DNA of 64,000 nucleotides, taken from the NCBI GenBank assembly GCA_965220855.1, contig CBDCQY010000001.1, positions 124,001 to 188,000 on the forward strand, given 5' to 3'. Within the stretch, counting starts at the first letter, position 1. Every line of letters starts with the position of its first letter. The notes beneath the pieces were generated by a model. It did no database searches. It saw only the letters and a list, made by a program, of their open reading frames with translations, and was not told the origin of the DNA. Of the stretch, positions 7,922-15,002 are shown one piece after another. Origin of the DNA: Bin95 sp965220855. GTDB taxonomy: Bacteria > Pseudomonadota > Alphaproteobacteria > Bin95. Made by a program: the position numbers and the translations under genes.

Positions 7922-10576
7922 TCAAAATCCGTATTTGACGCGACGCATCTCGAAGGCAGCCTTGCCGCCTTCAAGGATTTCTTCCACGAGTTCGCGTACA
8001 GGTTTAGAGTCAATGGAAGCCATGTGGTCCGCAGCGATCCGTGATTGACCTTCCACGACCTCGCCCATTGCAGAGAGGCCGAGGATAAGTTCTGCATCGC
8101 CGAGGACTGGAATGTTGGCATTGTGAGTTGAGAAGATGAACTGACGGCGGCGTTTTTCCTGTCGCATAATCGGCACTACGCCGTCGGTGATAAAGCGGTT
8201 ATCGAGATCATCTTCAGGTTGGTCGACGACCAGAGGCGCTTTTGACTCAAGCAGTAACAGCAACAGGACTGCCGTTGCCTTCTGGCCGGTAGAGAGTAAG
8301 TCAAGTTTCCGCCAATTAGCCTGTGCGCTGCCGTGTGCGGTGTTTAGTTCAATATCCGTCGTTGCGGGCAATTCCAATTCTTCGATACGCATAAATAGGG
8401 CTGGATCGGCCTCTGCGATCCGCTTAGCTGCACCAGGCGGTAGCCTGTAGTAAGTCCTGAGAACGTCTTCACCGTCCCGGCATCGCTGCGCAAGTTCAGG
8501 CAGGGACAGGTGGTCGTGCCCGCTTAGGCGCTCCAACGCTTCAGCAAGCTTGCCGCCGATCTCCTCTCGAAGAAGTTTTTCGAGCGGGTGGCGGTTACCG
8601 GCCATCGTAACCCTAACCCGCACCCGGTCTCGGAGCTTCTCGGAAACCCGTTTTGCCGCGGCTTCAACTTGCCTGTATTCGGCCGCCTTGATGTCCTCCC
8701 ACTCCGCCAGAAGGTTTCGTCGGGCAGCCTCGTGTGCTTCCAGATCGCGCTTGAAGCGTTCCAATTTGTCATTCATCGGGCGCAAGTTTTCGATTTGCCG
8801 GCGAATCCGGATGAATTCAGCGCCGTCGATCTTCGATTTCTGGAGTTCGCGAAGCAGCCCTTCGTAGGTAGCCTCGATTATTGCCTTGCGCTCGTCCCAG
8901 CGGGACTTGGCCTCTGCGATCGCATGATCGGCTGTGGCGAGGGCTTTGCCGAACTGCTCGCCTACTGCCTTCAATTCCTCGCTCAACCTTTGGAGGATTC
9001 TTTCAATCTCGGAAAGGATGTCGGCGTTCGGTAGCCCTTCGAGAGCCTTGCTCGAAACGAACGCTGTATCGACAGGTAGTTCATCATAGAGTTCATTGTG
9101 AACAGTACGGTGCTGATCAAGGCGCTCGTCCAAGTTGGACAACAGGCGCTCCTCGCGGACAAGCAGACTCTTTTCCTTTAAGTGTTCTTCGAGCCCCGCC
9201 TGCTGGAACCGCTGCTGTGTTTCTTCGAGACCCGGCAGCGCCGCGAGCTGTTCGCAAAGGCGCTGCAGCTCACGTTGTACGTCTACGATCCGGTTGCGCG
9301 AACGCTCCAGCTCTAGACGCACCTGCGATTTTCGTCCCGAGCGAGCGGGGTCTCGCTCAACGAAGCGCTCGAGCAGAAGCGTAAGTTTCTCAGGGCTTCT
9401 CGTGAGTTCAGATATCTCGTGCTGCCCGAACACTTCAACGCCCGGCATTACGTCTCGCGGCGACAGGGCTAGGACCTCTCCTGCCTTGTCCTTCACGACA
9501 GGAGGGTTCGGCACTGATCGCTCTATCGTGTAGCAACGCTTGGACGGCTGGTGCGACCGCACGAGCAAAGAGACCTTCGTGCCTGACTGCAAGACACGGC
9601 GGACCACGCCGTCATGAACTTTCTGCGCTTCCTCCCCGAGAGGGTCGAGACCGAGTGCATAGCGGATGCTTTCGATCATCGTCGATTTGCCGGTGCCTCG
9701 TCCACCTACCAGCACGTTCAGGTTTTCATTGAAGTGCACGGCCGTATCGCTCAAAAATCCGCCTTCCCAGGTCATCGAGAGGAACTCGGCATGGGGTTCG
9801 GGTGGCGGATCGCTGTGCAGACGGATCCGGGAGTCCGGGTCGAGAAACGCCTGCCTGAACGCTTCGACGGAGATAGTGGACATCTTGATGAAGCAGGAGG
9901 CACCATCCGTCCTCAGGTCCTCCGGGCCGTTGACGTCCGAAGCGTTCAGAATGGCAAGGGGGCGATTGCGCTTATATTGGGCGTCCTTGTTCTCGAGGAT
10001 CGTCCTGAGCCCGTCCGGCGCATCACTCACCGGACCTGGTAGCGCACAGGCAAGCAGGTCGGGATGTTTCCAGACAGTGATTCGCGATTGCCCCGCCAGT
10101 GTTTTAAGCAAACCGCCGTTAGAGGCGACGTGGGCAGCTATGCACACAGAGCCCCAGTTCTTCGCGGTTTGAAGCAGTTCGGTGGCGTACTTACTGCCCA
10201 ACGGGGATGGTTCATGGGCATCGAAAATACCACACTCGCCGATGAAACGCTCCAAGAATGCATCTTTTTCCGGATCGAACAGGCACAGGAAATGGACGCC
10301 ATCTTTCGTGACCGCTTCGAAGCCGCTGAACGCATGAAGCTTCGCTCTTCGCGCGGCGCGTACGAGTCCAGCCGAATGCTTGACGCGGTAGTGATCCGTG
10401 ACCGCTATGACCTCGATGCCGACTTCGAGGCAGGCTTCGACGATCGCCCTGTTGTATTCGTCTTCCGAGGTGAAGAGGGTCGACCTTCCGTGCCTCTCAA
10501 GATAGGCGAACGGATTGACCTGCAGGGCGCAGCGGTAGAACCGGGCACCGTCCGGAAGGTCCAGTGCGGCCTGCAT
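7922..10576 (-). CDS. PHP-domain SMC-like ATPase (TrlF / Ppl-like), candidate anti-phage protein
   Basis: An 884-aa protein. The N-terminal third resembles a PHP phosphoesterase domain, with VIAVTDHYRVKHS and a CIAAHVASNGG stretch carrying candidate metal-binding His/Asp residues. The rest is an SMC/RecN-like ATPase. Walker A is VGGRGTGKSTMIESI at about residue 295, long coiled-coil sequence occupies about 430-690, a signature-like LDLLSTGQKATAVLLLL follows, and Walker B is LVVDQPEDDLDNRF at about residue 785. The same architecture is annotated as TrlF-family ATPase and, from my knowledge of the family, resembles the single-gene PHP-ATPase defence type called Ppl. ATG 10576 has AGGTGA 4 nt upstream, overlapping the stop of the preceding antitoxin gene. 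An ATG at 10606 has no clear ribosome site. Confidence 0.8.
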   Translation of the reverse strand: MQAALDLPDGARFYRCALQVNPFAYLERHGRSTLFTSEDEYNRAIVEACLEVGIEVIAVTDHYRVKHSAGLVRAARRAKLHAFSGFEAVTKDGVHFLCLFDPEKDAFLERFIGECGIFDAHEPSPLGSKYATELLQTAKNWGSVCIAAHVASNGGLLKTLAGQSRITVWKHPDLLACALPGPVSDAPDGLRTILENKDAQYKRNRPLAILNASDVNGPEDLRTDGASCFIKMSTISVEAFRQAFLDPDSRIRLHSDPPPEPHAEFLSMTWEGGFLSDTAVHFNENLNVLVGGRGTGKSTMIESIRYALGLDPLGEEAQKVHDGVVRRVLQSGTKVSLLVRSHQPSKRCYTIERSVPNPPVVKDKAGEVLALSPRDVMPGVEVFGQHEISELTRSPEKLTLLLERFVERDPARSGRKSQVRLELERSRNRIVDVQRELQRLCEQLAALPGLEETQQRFQQAGLEEHLKEKSLLVREERLLSNLDERLDQHRTVHNELYDELPVDTAFVSSKALEGLPNADILSEIERILQRLSEELKAVGEQFGKALATADHAIAEAKSRWDERKAIIEATYEGLLRELQKSKIDGAEFIRIRRQIENLRPMNDKLERFKRDLEAHEAARRNLLAEWEDIKAAEYRQVEAAAKRVSEKLRDRVRVRVTMAGNRHPLEKLLREEIGGKLAEALERLSGHDHLSLPELAQRCRDGEDVLRTYYRLPPGAAKRIAEADPALFMRIEELELPATTDIELNTAHGSAQANWRKLDLLSTGQKATAVLLLLLLESKAPLVVDQPEDDLDNRFITDGVVPIMRQEKRRRQFIFSTHNANIPVLGDAELILGLSAMGEVVEGQSRIAADHMASIDSKPVRELVEEILEGGKAAFEMRRVKYGF

Positions 10577-10580
10577 GCGA

Positions 10581-10838
10581 TCACCTAGGCAGGCTAGATT
10601 CGTCATAGCGCAGGTCGCCGTGGTCGATCATCGACGGTCCGGGGCCCATGAGCGCCGCGCAGCGCTCGGCGGTGGCCCGAAGCTTGCGGGCACGGCCCAC
10701 GATGTCGCGCTTGCATTGCTGACGCTCCAAACGCCCGCGCGAGGCAACGGTGATCGCGCCCGTCATGATCTCGCCGGCCAGAAGGGCCAAGTCACTAGCG
10801 AGCCTGCATGTCTGATCGTTCTTGATGCTGAGGCTCAT
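10581..10838 (-). CDS. VapB-family antitoxin (Rv0623 / PSK type), no toxin partner
   Basis: An 85-aa protein beginning MSLSIKNDQTCRLASDLA and ending with IDHGDLRYDESSLPR, both typical of the VapB family that autoregulates and neutralises VapC PIN-domain toxins. The sequence is full length. ATG 10838 has GGAG 5 nt upstream; a GTG at 10844 is also possible. The expected vapC is absent. Four nucleotides after the stop comes the PHP-ATPase gene, whose ribosome site is built from this gene's last codons (AGG TGA). The antitoxin therefore likely serves as the DNA-binding regulator of that operon, which is inference. Confidence 0.75.
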   Translation of the reverse strand: MSLSIKNDQTCRLASDLALLAGEIMTGAITVASRGRLERQQCKRDIVGRARKLRATAERCAALMGPGPSMIDHGDLRYDESSLPR

Positions 10839-10927
10839 GACCACTCCGGCAGAAAGGAAGAGACGAATTTACCATATGGAACCCCGCTGCCCGTATCAAC
10901 CTGCAGGGCGCCGCAGGTGCGGAGCGG

Positions 10928-11185
10928 TCATGCCCGGTCCCCGGCGGAAAGGGGAATCGGCTTGTAGCCGCATCGGGCCGGGGGCGGCAGCTCGACGCCG
11001 TGCTCCTCCCCGAAATGCCGCGCGAAGGCCTCGGACGGCTTAGGCCGGCGTTCGGTCCTGGTGCGCTTCTCATGGATCGCGCAGCTGACCAGTTCCTCCA
11101 TCGGCACGCCGATCTGGCGCGCCTCGCGGCGCAGCCAGGACTTGTCGCCGGGATCGATGTTGCGGACGGTGATGCTGGCGCCCAT
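10928..11185 (-). CDS. FitA-like ribbon-helix-helix antitoxin, no toxin partner
   Basis: An 85-aa protein starting MGASITVRNIDPGDKSWL, the FitA/Phd-like N-terminus that forms a ribbon-helix-helix DNA-binding fold, followed by a C-terminal tail with HFGEEHGVELPPP. FitA normally precedes a FitB/VapC PIN toxin, but here the next gene, 89 bp on, is another antitoxin gene. I chose ATG 11185 over 11236 because it matches the family start. It may be a relic or a regulator for the downstream defence-type operon. Confidence 0.7.
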   Translation of the reverse strand: MGASITVRNIDPGDKSWLRREARQIGVPMEELVSCAIHEKRTRTERRPKPSEAFARHFGEEHGVELPPPARCGYKPIPLSAGDRA

Positions 11186-11417
11186 GCTGGCGTCTCCTGA
11201 TCGGTCGGCAGCCTGTCGGGGCTGTCCGCTCATCAAGGTAAGTTATTGGGAATCCGGGGTCAAAGACCTGTCATCTCCGCCTGTCGAGCGTGCCGGTACG
11301 ACGGAGTAGAGCGTCGGTCGCAGTGTTGCGCAGGGTAGCGCATGCTTGTCTGCAACCTATTGTTTTTGAATAACTATTACTGTTTCCAAGGTTGAATATT
11401 CGTCTTATGTTCCTCTC

Positions 11418-11963
11418 ATGGCGGTCCTACTCGATCTCAAGCCCTGGCGCCAGGCGTTCATTGCCTGCGCGACGGGCGCGGTCTCGATGGCGATGCTTGC
11501 CTGTGCGGTCGTGCTGGCGCGCGATACCACCGGGCAGGAGTGGTATGCCGCGTCCAGGCTCACGGTCGCGGAACTGCTGATCGCTGTCGGCTTCGACGAG
11601 AATGCGCCGGTCGAATACAGCGATGCGGACGGGACGGTGGAGACCGTGAGCCGCTACGCGCTGACCTTCGACCTCAAGGCGCGCTGGGCGCGGGAGGATA
11701 TCCTCGCGGCGGCGTGGGACGGCGCGATGTTGGGGGCGTTGTCCGGCTTCGGCGGCGCGCTGCTCTGTCTTGTTCTGGTCTGGCGGACCTCGGGCGAACG
11801 CCGGAGCTGGCGCCCTGCTGGCGAGCCAGCATCGCCTGCACGGCGGGTGGAGGCCCAGCATGTCTTGACGCCGGTGAAGGATGAGCCTGACGACGGCCAG
11901 GACAAGCGGTCAGCCCCGATCCGCCGAGACCAACGCAAGCGCGACTATGGGCGCTGGATCTGA
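11418..11963 (+). CDS. Membrane protein resembling the N-terminus of a TraD/TrwB coupling protein
   Basis: A 181-aa protein with two predicted membrane segments (about residues 14-36 and 110-130) separated by a periplasmic loop containing AELLIAVGFDENAPVEY. This layout, directly upstream of a MobF relaxase, matches the N-terminal domain of conjugative coupling proteins as I know them. The P-loop ATPase body is missing. After residue 135 the sequence turns hydrophilic and charged and stops. The stop codon overlaps the relaxase ATG by one base (TGATG). I infer an internal deletion removed the ATPase. It could also be an unrelated small membrane protein. An AT-rich leader lies at 11340-11417. 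Confidence 0.5.
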   Translation: MAVLLDLKPWRQAFIACATGAVSMAMLACAVVLARDTTGQEWYAASRLTVAELLIAVGFDENAPVEYSDADGTVETVSRYALTFDLKARWAREDILAAAWDGAMLGALSGFGGALLCLVLVWRTSGERRSWRPAGEPASPARRVEAQHVLTPVKDEPDDGQDKRSAPIRRDQRKRDYGRWI

Positions 11964-14950
11964 TGGTCGCTTCGATCGGCGCGGTTGCCAGCCCGTCCCA
12001 GAGCGCGAGCTACTATGAGCGCGACGGGTATTACGCCAAGGACTCGCCCGAGCACCGGGCGGCGAGCGCCTGGGCCGGGCGCGGCGCTGAAGCGCTCGGC
12101 CTCGAAGGGCCGGTCGATCCCGACGTCTTCAAGGCGGTGCTGGCGGGCGAGGTGCCGGACGGTTCCGGGCGGCGGCTCGGCCGCCGGGTCGGCGACGGCG
12201 AAATCCGCCACCGTCCCGGCCGCGATCTCACCTTCTCCGCACCCAAGTCCGTCTCTCTCGCCGCCCTGGTCGGCGGCGACGATCACATCGTCGAGGCGCA
12301 CGACCGGGCGGTGGGACGTGCCCTCGACTGGTTCGAGCGCAACGCCGCCGAGACCCGGGTGCAAGATCCGGCGACCGGCCGCATGGTCCGGGCGGGCGAT
12401 CAGAAGACGGTAATCGCCACCTTCAGACACGAGACCTCGCGCAATCTCGATCCGGCGCTGCACACCCATTCGGTGATCGCCAACATGCTGCTCGGCCCGG
12501 ACGGCAAGTGGCGCACGATGGCGAACGAGCGCCTCTATGCCTCGAAGATGCTGCTGGGCGCGCTCTATCGGAGCGAACTGGCGGGGGAACTGGCGCGGCT
12601 CGGATACGGTATCGAGAAGACGCATGCCGACGGGCGCTTCGAGATTGCGGGCGTATCGCGGGAGATCGTGGAGGCGTTCTCGACACGCCGGGCCGAGATC
12701 GAGGCCGCAATGCAGGAACGGGGCTTGGGTTCCACGGCGGAGAACCCGCATCTGGGCCGGCGCGCGGCGCTGATGACGCGGGCGGCCAAGCGCGATATCG
12801 ACCGGGAGGCGCTGCAGGAAACCTGGACCAGGCAGTCCGCCGATCTCGGCTTCGACGCAACTGCGCTGGTCGCCTCGGCAATGGAACGGGGCCGCGATCG
12901 GTCCGGCAGGGAGTCCATGAGTGTCGGAGAAGCGGCAGGGAAAGCCTCGCCCCCGGCTGAGATCCAGACGGACCTGTTCGAGCACGCCGCGCGAGCCGAC
13001 CCTGCGCGCGAGGCGGTGGACTGGGCGCTCGCCCATCTCTCGGAGCGCGACGCGGTGTTCGCCAGGACCGATCTCCTCGCGGCCGCGCTCGCATACAGCC
13101 CCGGTACCGCGTCCATCGGTGAAGTCGAGCGGTCGGTCGATGCGCTCCAACGCGAGGGCCGGCTGCACGACGCGCCAGCGCTCGAAGGCGGCGGCGGCCT
13201 CACCACCGACAAGGCGGTAGGCGAAGAACGCGAGACGGTCGCATCGATGCGGAGCGGGCAAGGCCGGGGTCGGGCGCCGATGCGCGGCTGGATCGTGGAC
13301 CGCCACCTGCGCAAGGGACCGCTCACGGCGGGGCAGAAAGAGGCGGTGAAGCTCATCCTCTCCGAGAAGGACCGCACCGTCGGCGTGCAGGGCTATGCCG
13401 GCAGCGGCAAGACAAGAATGCTGAACCGCGCGCGGACGCTCGCGGAAAAGAAGGGCTGGCGCATGGTGGGGCTCGCCCCGTCCGCCTCGGCGGTGCGCAC
13501 CCTGGCGGCGGAGTCCGGCATCGAGAGCGAGACCTTGCAGCGCTTCCTCGCTAGAAACGCCGGCGTCGCCTCGGGCCGATTGACGAAGAAGGGCGCGAAG
13601 GACATGCGCGCCGCCTTCGCCAGGACGGTGCTGGTGGTGGACGAAGGCTCGCTCGCCTCCACCGTCCAGGCCCACGATCTGCTCAGGATTGCGAACGAAC
13701 TCCGCATCCCGAAGCTGGTGCTGGTCGGAGACTCCAAGCAGCTGGAAGCCGTCGATGCCGGCAAGCCCTTCGCGCAGTTGCAGGCCGCCGGCATGAAAAC
13801 CGCCGTGATGGACGAGATCCTGCGCCAGCGCGATCCCGAGCTGAAGGCCGCCGTCGAGGCAAGCCTTGCGGGCGAAATCGGCAAGGCGTTCGAGAAGCTC
13901 GGCGCCAACGTGGCCGAGGTGAAGCCCGACAATATCGCCGGCGCGGTCGCGGCGCGCTGGCTGCAACTCTCACCCGAAGAGCGCGAACGCACCGGCGTGA
14001 TGGCCCCGAGCCATGAACTGCGCGAGGGGATCAACGACCATATCCGCGAGCGCCTCGCCCGCGAAGGCCGCATCGCCGGGCCGATCCTGCAAACCCAGCG
14101 GCTGGTCTCGAAGGGCTACACCGGGGCGGAGAAGGCGCTCGCCGCCAACTATGCGCCCGGCGATGTGGTCGCCTTCCACCGTCCCTACAAGCGCCTCGGC
14201 GTCGAGAAGGGCGACGAACGGCGGGTGGAACGTGTCGATCGCAAGAACCGGACCGTCCATCTCGAAGGCCCGGAAGGCTCGACCGTCGCCTGGAAGCCGT
14301 CGGAAATCGGCGGGCGCCAGGGCGGCGCGGAGGTCTATCGGACCGATATGGTCGAGCTTCGCGCCGGCGACCGCATCCGCTGGACCCGCAACGACAAGGG
14401 CCTCGGGGTCGTGAACAGCGGCGCGGCCGAGGTGCTGGGCGTGCGCAACGGGCGGGTCACCTTCCTGCTGGAGGAAGGCCGCAGGCTCACCCTCACCCCG
14501 GGCGATCCGCAACTGCGCCACCTCGACCACGCCTGGGCCTCGACCGTGCACGCCTTCCAGGGCCGCACGGTGGACACTGTGATCGCCGCCATGGAGGCCA
14601 ACCACCCCCAGCTGACCACCGCCAAGGCGTTCTATGTCGAGATATCCCGCGCCCGCGACCGGGCGGAGCTGGTCACCGACGACGCCCAGGCGCTGAAGGA
14701 GCGGCTCGAAGCGGTGACCGGCGAGCGCCTCTCTGCGCTCGAAGGCATCGGGGAGAGCGTCCGGCAGGAACGCGAGCGCGAACACGGGAGGGACGGAAAG
14801 GCGTCACGCGACAGGGAACGGTCGAGCCCGGAGGCAAGCGCGTCGGCGCCGTCAGAGAAGGATATCGAACCGGAAGCGTCGCGGGCGAAGACCCCGGAGC
14901 CCACCCCGCCTGCCTCCGGCAAGCGCGTCGAGATGGATATGGGTCTGTGA
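11963..14950 (+). CDS. MobF-family (TrwC/TraA) conjugative relaxase-helicase
   Basis: A 995-aa relaxase expected to nick oriT and unwind the transferred strand. The N-terminal relaxase domain (about residues 1-300) has tyrosines Y17/Y18 and Y23/Y24 and the three-His metal site in HETSRNLDPALHTH (H156, H167, H169). A TraI/RecD2-like helicase domain follows, with Walker A GYAGSGKTR (K483), then VLVVDEGSLAS and VGDSKQLEAVDAG. The C-terminal AWASTVHAFQGRTVDT and YVEISRARDRAEL are late SF1 helicase motifs. The last 60 residues are charged and low in complexity. The gene overlaps the upstream membrane-protein gene by one base. It is intact and is the main sign that the element can be mobilized. The oriT is not identified. 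Confidence 0.93.
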   Translation: MVASIGAVASPSQSASYYERDGYYAKDSPEHRAASAWAGRGAEALGLEGPVDPDVFKAVLAGEVPDGSGRRLGRRVGDGEIRHRPGRDLTFSAPKSVSLAALVGGDDHIVEAHDRAVGRALDWFERNAAETRVQDPATGRMVRAGDQKTVIATFRHETSRNLDPALHTHSVIANMLLGPDGKWRTMANERLYASKMLLGALYRSELAGELARLGYGIEKTHADGRFEIAGVSREIVEAFSTRRAEIEAAMQERGLGSTAENPHLGRRAALMTRAAKRDIDREALQETWTRQSADLGFDATALVASAMERGRDRSGRESMSVGEAAGKASPPAEIQTDLFEHAARADPAREAVDWALAHLSERDAVFARTDLLAAALAYSPGTASIGEVERSVDALQREGRLHDAPALEGGGGLTTDKAVGEERETVASMRSGQGRGRAPMRGWIVDRHLRKGPLTAGQKEAVKLILSEKDRTVGVQGYAGSGKTRMLNRARTLAEKKGWRMVGLAPSASAVRTLAAESGIESETLQRFLARNAGVASGRLTKKGAKDMRAAFARTVLVVDEGSLASTVQAHDLLRIANELRIPKLVLVGDSKQLEAVDAGKPFAQLQAAGMKTAVMDEILRQRDPELKAAVEASLAGEIGKAFEKLGANVAEVKPDNIAGAVAARWLQLSPEERERTGVMAPSHELREGINDHIRERLAREGRIAGPILQTQRLVSKGYTGAEKALAANYAPGDVVAFHRPYKRLGVEKGDERRVERVDRKNRTVHLEGPEGSTVAWKPSEIGGRQGGAEVYRTDMVELRAGDRIRWTRNDKGLGVVNSGAAEVLGVRNGRVTFLLEEGRRLTLTPGDPQLRHLDHAWASTVHAFQGRTVDTVIAAMEANHPQLTTAKAFYVEISRARDRAELVTDDAQALKERLEAVTGERLSALEGIGESVRQEREREHGRDGKASRDRERSSPEASASAPSEKDIEPEASRAKTPEPTPPASGKRVEMDMGL

Positions 14951-15002
14951 ATGCGGCCCCTCGTTGCGGCGAACCGCGCCATGGCGATGCGACGGGTTGC
15001 AG

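Noticed and set aside
10839..11417. A PIN-domain toxin gene to match the two antitoxins
   Set aside because: No frame on either strand shows PIN-domain acidic motifs. Only antitoxin-like genes are present.
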